Of a stretch of DNA of 64,000 bases, positions 35,523-42,705 are shown piece after piece. Below the pieces are notes generated by a model that was not told the DNA's origin, searched no databases, and saw nothing but the letters and a program-made list of their open reading frames with translations. This stretch comes from Bordetella genomosp. 2 (GTDB taxonomy: Bacteria > Pseudomonadota > Gammaproteobacteria > Burkholderiales > Burkholderiaceae_B): positions 1,116,001 to 1,180,000 of the forward strand of contig NZ_NEVT01000003.1 of assembly GCF_002261345.1 (NCBI RefSeq). The letters run 5' to 3'. A program made the position numbers and the translations under genes. The first letter of the stretch is position 1, and each line of letters opens with the position of its first letter.

Positions 35523-37238
35523 TCAGAAAGCGTCGTAGAAGAGTGAATAGTTGGCGTTGAACCGCAGGTCGCGATCGCCGTCGTCGACGCGGCGGGCGCC
35601 CACCGGCTTGGCCATGTTGACGTCGAACAGGTAGTACTTGTCGTCGGTGAAGCGCAGGCCCAGCCCCACCGAGGACAGGTGGCCGGGGTTGTTCTCCTGG
35701 ATGGCGCGGTTGTTGTACCAGGTGCGCGCATAGTCCACCACGGCATAGGGCTGTACGCTGTTCAGGTGCTTCCATCCCACGCCGAAGCGGCGATTGATCT
35801 CGGCCGACAGGCCCACCCCCTTGTCGCCGCTTTTCTCGCCTTGGGGGTAGCCCAGCGCATAGCGCCAGCTGCCGTACGACACTTGCTCCGAACTGGGCAG
35901 CACGTCGTCGCTATATTGCGCCGCGCCGCGCAGCACCACCCCGAGCTGGCCGGGCAGCGTGAAAGTCTGCTTCAGGTCGAGGTTGTAGCGGGTGAAATTC
36001 AGGTCCACCTGGGCAACGCCGCTGTAGCCATAGTTGGTATCGACGGTCTTGTCGGCGCCCAGGCTGTTGAATCCCTGCGATATCCCCAGGCCCACTTCGG
36101 TCGAGCGGGTCGGCAGGAGATCGCGATAGCGCAGTTCCACGGTCGCGGCCCGCACGTCGACATCCTGCTGCAGCCAGTAATCGGTGCCGCGCAGCATATA
36201 GCGGTCGGTCGCATCCACTGCGTACATGCCGGCCGAGGCAGTCAGCGAACGGCGGTTGTTCAGCAGCAGCGGATAGCTCAGCCCGAGCGCCACGCGGTTG
36301 TTGGTGACTTCGCGATCGTAGCCCAGCCGCTCGACCGCGTCGTCCTGCGGCCGCGACCGGTAGTGGTGCCCCCGGGCGTACAGGGCCAGCCCGTCCGGGC
36401 CCAGCGGCACCGTGGCTTCGAGCGCGATGTAGCGCACGTCGTCGCTGTTGAGCGGCACGCTGCTGGTCAGCTTCACCTGTTCGCCCAGCGGCGTGAGACT
36501 GTTGCCCGCCACATTCACCAGGGGCTGCATGCCGGTGCCCAGGTCCACCAGGCCGCCGTTGGCCGTGAGCGGGCGCCGGGTGGCCGCCAGCACCAGTTCG
36601 GTGGCGCCGTCGGCGCGCCGCGGCAGTTCCAGGCTGGGCTGGAATCGCACGCCCGGCACGGCGCGCATCAGGTTGAGTACGCGTTCGAGCGTGGCCTGCG
36701 TGAGCGGCCGTTCTTGCAGCAGCGGCGCGGCCAGGTCCTGCAGGCGGTCGCGCGCATTGCCGATATCGCCGTCGATGCGCACGTTGCCGACATAGCCCTC
36801 GACTACGGTGACCGTCACCAGTCCGCCGGCGAACGACTGGTTTTGCAGCAGGGCGAATGACAGGGGGTAGCCGCGCGCGCGGTACAGCGCGGTGATCTTG
36901 TCCACCTCCTGCACCAGCGCGCCAACCGTGGTTTCCTTGCCTGCCAGCGGCGCGAGCAGGTTCGAGATGTCATCGAAGGGCAGGGCGCGCACCCCGGACA
37001 CATCGAAGCTGCGCGGCACCAGGCGCTGCGCCAGCCGAGCCTGCACGGCGCGCTGTTCCGGCGTGGGGACTTGCAGGGCGGGCTGCGGCTGGGGGGCGCC
37101 GCTGGCGGCGGGCGTCTGGATGTGGGGCAGCGCGTCGACCGGATTGCCGCGCAATGGGCCTTCGCCATGCGCCGTGCCGGCCGCCAGGGCGAGCAGGAAA
37201 GGGGAGGCCAGAACGCCTGTGCGCGAGGAAACAATCAT
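35523..37238 (-). CDS. TpsB-like (ShlB/FhaC/HecB) outer-membrane transporter without TpsA partner
   Basis: 571 aa. A signal peptide ends near TAHGEG; then a proline-rich stretch, two POTRA-like regions (about 75-240, including VTVVEGYVGNVRIDGDIG and RVLNLMRAVPGV) and a 16-strand-type barrel ending in Phe. The segment YALGYPQGEKSGDKGVGLSAEI aligns with the loop-6 motif VRGY/VRAYP...GEASGDxG, but the arginine position is Leu. In FhaC that arginine is needed for secretion. No TpsA gene lies in the window; the nearest downstream gene encodes the repeat lipoprotein. It is not FhaC itself: the N-terminus differs. Confidence 0.8.
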   Translation of the reverse strand: MIVSSRTGVLASPFLLALAAGTAHGEGPLRGNPVDALPHIQTPAASGAPQPQPALQVPTPEQRAVQARLAQRLVPRSFDVSGVRALPFDDISNLLAPLAGKETTVGALVQEVDKITALYRARGYPLSFALLQNQSFAGGLVTVTVVEGYVGNVRIDGDIGNARDRLQDLAAPLLQERPLTQATLERVLNLMRAVPGVRFQPSLELPRRADGATELVLAATRRPLTANGGLVDLGTGMQPLVNVAGNSLTPLGEQVKLTSSVPLNSDDVRYIALEATVPLGPDGLALYARGHHYRSRPQDDAVERLGYDREVTNNRVALGLSYPLLLNNRRSLTASAGMYAVDATDRYMLRGTDYWLQQDVDVRAATVELRYRDLLPTRSTEVGLGISQGFNSLGADKTVDTNYGYSGVAQVDLNFTRYNLDLKQTFTLPGQLGVVLRGAAQYSDDVLPSSEQVSYGSWRYALGYPQGEKSGDKGVGLSAEINRRFGVGWKHLNSVQPYAVVDYARTWYNNRAIQENNPGHLSSVGLGLRFTDDKYYLFDVNMAKPVGARRVDDGDRDLRFNANYSLFYDAF

Positions 37239-37683
37239 GGGCCGCAGTCCACGGGGGACAAGACGGCGGCCGCAGGGGAAGGCGAGCCGCCAAGTTGAAA
37301 CAAAAAACTAATATCTATTCTTAATGTTGCCACAACGCATCAGTTATGCCGAGTGCAACGTAATAAAAAAACACAAAGTTGAATATTTGTGTAGTCTATA
37401 AGGGCAATACTTGCCAGTATGTAACGAATATTCGGCATTTTGTTGTTTGTTTTGGGGCTTATCTGGACTTATTGTGCAGATAAGTTAGTATAGTTGGAAA
37501 TATAAACATAAATTACGTAATAACCCTGATGTTGTTCTCCAGTTATTAGTTGAAACTATCTTGAACGTTATGCAACTTAAAGAGTTGCGATTCGTTGCTC
37601 ATATTTCATTGTGAAACCAGACGCATGCCCCTCTCGTTGGTCTCGCCGCTGAGCGCGGGGCCTGTTGTCGATCGGAAGCTTTC
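37239..37683. promoter_or_regulatory. AT-rich 445-bp divergent regulatory region
   Basis: No gene is visible. The stretch 37300-37620 is markedly AT-rich against a very GC-rich background. It contains dyads CTTATCT-N13-AGATAAG (37458-37484), GCAACT-N5-AGTTGC (37572-37588) and TTTCA-TTG-TGAAA (37604-37616), plus several ACGTAATA/TAACG words. It separates the divergent tpsB-like and MHYT genes, so it should carry both promoters. Such AT-rich stretches are typical targets of H-NS-like proteins. Confidence 0.6.
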
Positions 37684-38514
37684 ATGACTCCTGGCGAAGT
37701 CGTTCCCCTGTCATTCAGCGCGGGCCTGGTCGTCTTGTCGTTCCTGACCGCGGCATATGGCGCCTATGTCGCGCTGCGCGCGGCCGCGCAGATCCGCGCC
37801 GCCGCGGCCGACGGCGTGTCCTGGCTGCCCAGTGTCGGCATTGCCGCCGTATCGATGGGCGGCATCGGCATCTGGAGCATGCATTTCATCGGCATGCAGG
37901 CGCAGGCCATGCCGTTCGAGGCGGGCTACCAGGTATGGCTGACGCTGCTGAGCTTCCTGTTGGCCGTGGCGTGTTCCGGCCTGGCGCTCTGGTATGTCGC
38001 CCGCGGCCGCTTCTCGGCGGCGCGCTGCCTGGCGGGCGGCATCATCGCCGGCCTCGGCATTGCCGCCATGCACTACGTGGGCATTGCCGCCATGCGCATG
38101 CCCGCCCTGTTCCTGTGGAGCCTGCCGCTGATCGTGCTGTCGGTGCTGATAGCGGTGGCGGCGGCCACCGCCGCGCTGTGGCTGGCCTTCAATGTGCAGA
38201 CCGCCTGGCAGCGGGTGCTGGCTGCGGTGGTGATGGCCGCGGCGGTCTGCGGCATGCATTACACGGCCGCGGCGGCCGGCGTGATGGTGTGCACCGCGCC
38301 GCGCGAATCCGGCGGCCTGCAGATCGGCGGCGCGGCGCTGCCCTATGTGGTGTTCGCGCTGTCGATCGTCGCGCTGGCGCTGTTGCGCTGGCAGCTGCAC
38401 CGCTCGTCCCTGCGTTTTCGCCAGCAGCTGGCGCGGCGCGTGGACGCGCTGATTGGGTCCGGTGCCGCGGCGGCGGCGGGCGATGCGTCCGCCGGCCTGC
38501 CGCGGCGCGGGTAG
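37684..38514 (+). CDS. Stand-alone MHYT-domain integral membrane protein
   Basis: 276 aa with about seven predicted transmembrane helices. The three MHYT-type motifs are SMHFIGM, AMHYVGI and GMHYTAA, each placed as the family requires for metal or gas sensing. No GGDEF, EAL, kinase or HTH output domain follows: the tail is short and basic. Such stand-alone forms are thought to sense and pass signals by unknown partners. It lies just upstream of the tad locus, on the same strand, 95 bp before flp. Confidence 0.85.
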   Translation: MTPGEVVPLSFSAGLVVLSFLTAAYGAYVALRAAAQIRAAAADGVSWLPSVGIAAVSMGGIGIWSMHFIGMQAQAMPFEAGYQVWLTLLSFLLAVACSGLALWYVARGRFSAARCLAGGIIAGLGIAAMHYVGIAAMRMPALFLWSLPLIVLSVLIAVAAATAALWLAFNVQTAWQRVLAAVVMAAAVCGMHYTAAAAGVMVCTAPRESGGLQIGGAALPYVVFALSIVALALLRWQLHRSSLRFRQQLARRVDALIGSGAAAAAGDASAGLPRRG

Positions 38515-38516
38515 AG

Positions 38517-38535
38517 ATCCCGGCAGTGCCGGGAT
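38517..38535. promoter_or_regulatory. Perfect palindrome ATCCCGGCAGTGCCGGGAT
   Basis: Nine-base arms around one central G begin 3 bp after the MHYT stop and end 73 bp before the flp ATG. No T-run follows, so it is either a weak terminator or an operator for the pilus operon. Half-sites ATCCC/GGGAT also occur in the dyad at 35405-35424, but with a different spacing. Confidence 0.45.
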
Positions 38536-38608
38536 GGTGAGGGGCGGCGCCGCATGGGATGGCGCCGGCCGGGTAGTCGTGAAGGCTTGCGTAGGCCTGG
38601 AGAACAAA

Positions 38609-38794
38609 ATGAAAGAGCAATTGATGCGGTTCTGGAAGGATGAGGAGGGCGTGACGGCCCTGGAATATGCGATCGTCGCGGCGGTGCTGGTGGTGGCCGT
38701 CGGCGCGGCGATCTGGGCGCTGGGAGACGATCTCAAGGCCTTCTTCGAAGGTATCGGCACCAAACTGGATGACGCCGCCACCAAGCCGAAGTAA
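38609..38794 (+). CDS. flp: Flp-family type IVb pilin
   Basis: 61 aa, the size of Flp pilins. The prepilin site is EEG14|VTALEY with Glu at +5 and Tyr at +6, the Flp signature; then a hydrophobic helix AIVAAVLVVAVGAAIWAL and a short polar tail. ATG has GGAG 7 nt upstream. It is the structural subunit of the adhesive Tad pilus, cleaved by the A24 peptidase encoded next. It is the first gene of the tad cluster. A 95-bp leader has a 19-bp palindrome but no recognisable promoter. Confidence 0.92.
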   Translation: MKEQLMRFWKDEEGVTALEYAIVAAVLVVAVGAAIWALGDDLKAFFEGIGTKLDDAATKPK

Positions 38795-38891
38795 TGGTCG
38801 GGGCGTGGGCAAATGTGTCGCGGCGGCGGTGCCGGCCGGCTCCGGTAAGGACGGTCCGGCTCTGCACCGTTGCGCGGGATGCGCGTGAAGC

Positions 38892-39401
38892 ATGGAACTG
38901 TCCGCAGGGGTAGCGTTGTGGTGGCTGCTATTCACGTCCTGGAACCTGGCGCTGGCCCATGGCGACCTGCGCCGCCGCAAGGTGCCCAACAGGCTCGTCG
39001 TGAGCGGACTTTGCGGCGTGCTGCTGTGGGCGGGCGCCGCTGCCTGCGTCGCCGGCTGGCGCTATCCGCCGCTGTGGCCTGGCTGGCCGGCTGCCGCGGG
39101 CGGCTTCCTGATGGCGGTGCCATTCTTCCTGCTCTGGCAGCGTCGCTGGATGGGGGCGGGCGATGTCAAGGCCATCGCCATCCTCGGGCTGGCGATGGGC
39201 CCGGCGCGCCTGGTGCTGGCGCTGGCGCTCGCCAGCCTGGTGGCCGGCGCGCACGCGCTGCTGTATCTGGCCGCGGCGCGCCGCCGGAGGCCGCCGGCCC
39301 GGCTGCGCCAAGTGCCCTACGCCGCCTATATGGCCCTGGGCGCACTCAGCGCGGTGTTTATTCCCTTGAGTTCGGCCTGGTGTTTCTGGTGTTTTTCATG
39401 A
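38892..39401 (+). CDS. A24 prepilin peptidase, TadV/CpaA-like
   Basis: 169-aa polytopic membrane aspartyl protease that processes Flp and the TadE-like pseudopilins. The two catalytic Asp are Asp25 (HGDLRRRKVPN) and Asp91 (GAGDVKAIA), and the GxGD motif is intact. The last 20 residues (ALSAVFIPLSSAWCFWCFS) are encoded by DNA that in another frame encodes the conserved N-terminus of the downstream TadE-like protein, so this tail may be recent. No second peptidase is in the window. Confidence 0.88.
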   Translation: MELSAGVALWWLLFTSWNLALAHGDLRRRKVPNRLVVSGLCGVLLWAGAAACVAGWRYPPLWPGWPAAAGGFLMAVPFFLLWQRRWMGAGDVKAIAILGLAMGPARLVLALALASLVAGAHALLYLAAARRRRPPARLRQVPYAAYMALGALSAVFIPLSSAWCFWCFS

Positions 39402-39826
39402 TCCTGTACGCGATCATCACCTACGGCCTGGTATTCACCGCCCAGCAATCGCTCAACCTGGCGGCGCAGGATGGCGCGCGCAAGGCGCTGCAATGGCAGA
39501 CGGGCGAGGCGCACATGCTGGCACGCGCCAATGCGGCGCGCGATGCGGCGCTGGACCGCGCCGGCTGGATCGCCGCCATGTCGGCCGCGCCCCTGCGGGT
39601 CGCGGTATGCGGCAGCGCCGGCGCGTTGAGCGCCGCCGGCGGCGGCGCGTGCGGGGGCGCCGTGCTGGCGGCGGACCAGCTCGAAGTGCGCATTTCCTAT
39701 GCCTATGCGAACCACCCCCTGGTTCCCGCGCTGCCGTGGATCGGCGCGGCCATGGTGCCGGACGAACTGAGCGCCCGCGCCACCGTGCGGCTGGGGCTGT
39801 TGCAGAGCGCGGGGAGCGCCACATGA
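39398..39826 (+). CDS. tadE: TadE-like minor pseudopilin, start uncertain
   Basis: The conserved region RGVYSLEFGLVFLVFF, with prepilin-type Gly and Glu, is read in this frame from about 39350, inside the peptidase gene. Upstream in that frame there is no ATG, GTG or TTG until about 38.9 kb. The first usable start is the ATG at 39398, overlapping the peptidase stop as ATGA, but it cuts the conserved N-terminal helix in half. Either a non-standard start or a lesion has occurred. The rest (to residue 142) resembles TadE: AQQSLNLAAQDGARKAL, then a Cys pair and a hydrophilic C-terminus. Confidence 0.6.
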   Translation: MILYAIITYGLVFTAQQSLNLAAQDGARKALQWQTGEAHMLARANAARDAALDRAGWIAAMSAAPLRVAVCGSAGALSAAGGGACGGAVLAADQLEVRISYAYANHPLVPALPWIGAAMVPDELSARATVRLGLLQSAGSAT

Positions 39827-40317
39827 ATATCCGGCGCATCGTGCCCGCCGCGACGCGCGGCCGCCAGGGCGGCGTGGCCGCCATCGAATTCGCGCTGGTG
39901 GTGACCTTGATGCTGTTGTTGCTGCTGGCCGTCGTCGGCTACGGGGCGTTGTTCTGGACCCAGCAGCAATTGTCGGCCGCCGCCGGCGAGGGCGCGCGCG
40001 CCGGCATGCTGGCGCGCTACGCGGGGCGCGCCGACGTGCAGGGCGCCGCGTGCGACGCCGCCCTGGATGTGTTCGGTCCGGCCACCCGGGTGGCCTGCAA
40101 CCGCGCGGCGGGACCGGCGGCCTGCGCCTGGACGGGCGCGGGCGGCGCCGCGGTGGGCTGCGTCGATGTGGTGCTGCGCTACGACATGGCGCAGTGGCCA
40201 TTGCTGCGGTCCTTCCACGGCCTGCTCGACCTGGCGACCGGCGGGGCGGCCGACGGGCTGGTGCCCGTCACGCTGACCGCCCGCGCCGTCATTCAAATTA
40301 CACAGGAGCCGCTATGA
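39823..40317 (+). CDS. TadE/TadF-family pseudopilin
   Basis: 164 aa. A short basic leader is followed by RGRQGGVAAIEFALVVTLML, a prepilin-type site (GG|VAAIEF, Glu at +5) and one hydrophobic helix, then a periplasmic domain with several Cys (AACDAAL, VACNRAAGPAACAW, VGCVDVV). The ATG overlaps the TadE stop. It probably forms a minor pseudopilin with the other TadE protein and should be cut by the A24 peptidase. Confidence 0.8.
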   Translation: MNIRRIVPAATRGRQGGVAAIEFALVVTLMLLLLLAVVGYGALFWTQQQLSAAAGEGARAGMLARYAGRADVQGAACDAALDVFGPATRVACNRAAGPAACAWTGAGGAAVGCVDVVLRYDMAQWPLLRSFHGLLDLATGGAADGLVPVTLTARAVIQITQEPL

Positions 40318-41279
40318 CCGGCCTGACCAAGATCCTCGCCGCGGTGCTGCTGGCGGCAGGCGTGGTGTTGACATTTCTCGCGTATCACCTGGCCACGCGG
40401 CCCGCGCCCGCGGCGGTCGCGGCGCCGGCGGGCGACGGCGCGTCCGCCGCGCCCGCGTCCGCGCCCGCATCCGCCGGGCCCCGATACCCGGACGTGCTGG
40501 CGGCGACCGCCATCGCGGCCGGCACGCGCCTGGAGCCGGCCATGTTGAAGGTCGAGCAATGGCCGGTTTCGCTGAGCCAGGGCTATGCCAGGCCCGAGGA
40601 CCTGTTGGGCGAGGTGGCGCGCCTGGACATCGCGGCGGGCGAGCCCGTCACGGGGCAATTCCTGGCGCAGGGCCTGGCGCGCCAACTGCGGGCCGGCGAG
40701 CGCGCCGTGGCGGTGCCGGTCGATGAGATCGTCGGCGCCGGCAATCGTGTCATGCCGGGCGATCTGGTCGATGTGTTCTTCGCGCTCGAGAAGAATCAGG
40801 AAGTGCAGGGCACGCAAGTCCGCCTGCTGCAGTCGCGCGTGCGCGTGCTGGCGTACGGCACGCAGTCGGTCGACGGCCCGCCGGTCGCGTCCGACAAGCC
40901 GGCCGTGCAGCGCGGCGCCCAGCAGCCCGCCCGTTCGGCGCTGCTGGCGGTGCCGGTGGAGCGCGTCAACGAGCTGCTGCTGGCCAGCCGCTCGGGCCAT
41001 CTGCAGCTGGCCTTGCGCGCGCCGGACGACGAGGTATTGCCGGATCGCGACCTGTTCTTGCCGCGCCAACCCGTCATGACGGCGCGCAACGGACTGAGCG
41101 CCGCGCAAGTCGAGGCGCTCCAGACGGGGCCCAACCGCGCTTATGCGGGCGACAGCCTGGCCCAGCTCGACGGCCCGGCCCCCGAGCCGGTCAAGCGCGC
41201 CGCGGCGCGCCCGGCCGGCGCCGGCGGACGCAGCATCGAGATCCTGCGCGGCGACAGCGCGCAGCACGTGCGTTACTGA
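40314..41279 (+). CDS. cpaB: Flp pilus assembly protein CpaB/RcpC
   Basis: 321 aa. One N-terminal transmembrane helix, a proline/alanine linker, then a SAF domain (about residues 57-125, AATAIAAGTRLEPAML and GEPVTGQFLA) and an RcpC region (RAVAVPVDEIVGAGNRVMPGDLVDVFF). CpaB/RcpC is thought to stabilise the secretin and modify the pilus periplasm. ATG has ACAGGAGCC upstream and overlaps the previous stop. It precedes the secretin gene by 44 bp. Confidence 0.9.
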   Translation: MTGLTKILAAVLLAAGVVLTFLAYHLATRPAPAAVAAPAGDGASAAPASAPASAGPRYPDVLAATAIAAGTRLEPAMLKVEQWPVSLSQGYARPEDLLGEVARLDIAAGEPVTGQFLAQGLARQLRAGERAVAVPVDEIVGAGNRVMPGDLVDVFFALEKNQEVQGTQVRLLQSRVRVLAYGTQSVDGPPVASDKPAVQRGAQQPARSALLAVPVERVNELLLASRSGHLQLALRAPDDEVLPDRDLFLPRQPVMTARNGLSAAQVEALQTGPNRAYAGDSLAQLDGPAPEPVKRAAARPAGAGGRSIEILRGDSAQHVRY

Positions 41280-41323
41280 CCCGGCCGCCCCAAGCCCAGG
41301 CCGCCGCCGATTTCCCATTCCCA

Positions 41324-42700
41324 ATGTCGACCCGGATGAACCCCAGAATGCGCGCCCCCCTGATCTGTTTCGCCCTGGCGCTGGCCGGCGTTTTGTACGG
41401 CGCGCCGGCGGCGGGCCAGGATCGTCCCGCCACCGCGGCCGCGCAGGACATCAGCCTGCCGGTCAAGGGCCAGCACTTGCTGCCGCTGCCGGGCACGCCG
41501 ACGCGCATCGCCGTGGCCGATCCCGCGGTGGCCGACGTGAAGATCCTGCCCGCGGCGGCCGGCCGGCCGGCCGCCGTGATGCTGATCGGCAAGCAGGCCG
41601 GCACCACCGAGGTCCAGGTATGGGCGCGCGGCAGCCGTACGCCGATGGCGTGGACGGTCCGCGTGGCCGGCGCGGTGCAGGCCGAGCTGGCGCGGCGCGG
41701 CCTGGCGGGCGAGGCGCAGGTCGACGTAGCCGGCGCGCATGCGGTGGTGTCCGGGCAGTCGCAGTCGGCGTTGGCGCACCAGAACGCCGTGGCCGCGGCG
41801 GCTGCCGCGGTGGGCGGCCAGCAGGTCGTCGACGTGGCGACCGCCGGCCCGGGCGGTGTGGTGCAAGTGGAAGTCAAAGTCGTGGAGCTGTCGCGTTCCG
41901 TGATGAAGCAGGTCGGCCTGTCGATGGCGGGCAGCGCCGGCGGCTGGGGCTTCGGCACGCGCACCGCGCCGGACGGATTCAACGTGCCGGGATCGATCGC
42001 CGGGCGTGGGCTGCTGGGCGAGGGCTTCAGCCTGCTGTTCGATTCGAACGATTTCGGCGCGACGTTGCGCCTGCTGCAGAGCAACGGCATGGCGCGCGTG
42101 CTGGCCGAGCCGACGCTGGTGGCGCTGAGCGGCCAGAGCGCCAGCTTCCTGGCCGGCGGCGAGATTCCGGTGCCGGAATCCGGCGGGCTCGGCACGCAGA
42201 ACGTGGTGTTCAAGCCGTTCGGCATCGGCCTGACCGTCACGCCCACCGTGCTCTCGCGCGAACGCATTGCGCTGAAGGTCGCGCCGGAAGCCAGCGAGCT
42301 TGACTACGTCAACGGCATTCCCATCGTCAACGGCGAGAACACCACGCTGATCCCCGCGCTGCGCACGCGCCGGGCCGACACCATGGTCGAGCTGGGCGAC
42401 GGCGAGAGTTTCGTCATCAGCGGGCTGGTGTCCCGCCAGACCAAGGCGTCGGTCAACAAGGTGCCGTTTCTGGGCGAGCTGCCGATCATCGGCAGCTTCT
42501 TCCGCGGCATCGAGTACTCGCAGGAAGAGCGCGAGCTGGTCATCGTGGTGACGCCGCGCCTGGTGCGGCCCATCGCGCGCGGCGTGTCGCTGCCGCTGCC
42601 CGGCGAGCGCCAGGAGCAGGCCGACAGCCTGGCCAACGCCTGGGGCTATTACCTGATGGGGCCGGCTGGCGGTCAGCAGGTGCCCGGCTTTTCACGGTGA
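41324..42700 (+). CDS. cpaC: Tad secretin, CpaC/RcpA
   Basis: 458 aa outer-membrane pore for the Flp pilus. Signal sequence, N-terminal periplasmic BON-like/pilus-formation region (about residues 40-170), then the secretin domain with VEVKVVELSRSVMKQVGL, ARVLAEPTLVALSGQSASFLAGGEIPVP, PFGIGLTVTPTVLSRERIAL and VPFLGELPIIGSFFRG. Three ATG codons (41324, 41336, 41348) are candidates; none has a clear ribosome site, and the later ones give a more typical signal peptide. Confidence 0.9.
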   Translation: MSTRMNPRMRAPLICFALALAGVLYGAPAAGQDRPATAAAQDISLPVKGQHLLPLPGTPTRIAVADPAVADVKILPAAAGRPAAVMLIGKQAGTTEVQVWARGSRTPMAWTVRVAGAVQAELARRGLAGEAQVDVAGAHAVVSGQSQSALAHQNAVAAAAAAVGGQQVVDVATAGPGGVVQVEVKVVELSRSVMKQVGLSMAGSAGGWGFGTRTAPDGFNVPGSIAGRGLLGEGFSLLFDSNDFGATLRLLQSNGMARVLAEPTLVALSGQSASFLAGGEIPVPESGGLGTQNVVFKPFGIGLTVTPTVLSRERIALKVAPEASELDYVNGIPIVNGENTTLIPALRTRRADTMVELGDGESFVISGLVSRQTKASVNKVPFLGELPIIGSFFRGIEYSQEERELVIVVTPRLVRPIARGVSLPLPGERQEQADSLANAWGYYLMGPAGGQQVPGFSR

Positions 42701-42705
42701 ACATC

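Noticed and set aside
35523-37238. FhaC itself
   Set aside because: The N-terminus and loop-6 motif differ from FhaC and there is no FhaB or fim gene next to it.
38515-38608. Sigma-54 promoter before flp
   Set aside because: I looked for GG-N10-GC at the right spacing in this leader and found no convincing match.
38870-39826. Single 318-residue protein through the peptidase region
   Set aside because: Only the part from 39341 has TadE-like features; the upstream part is a shadow of the peptidase gene in another frame.
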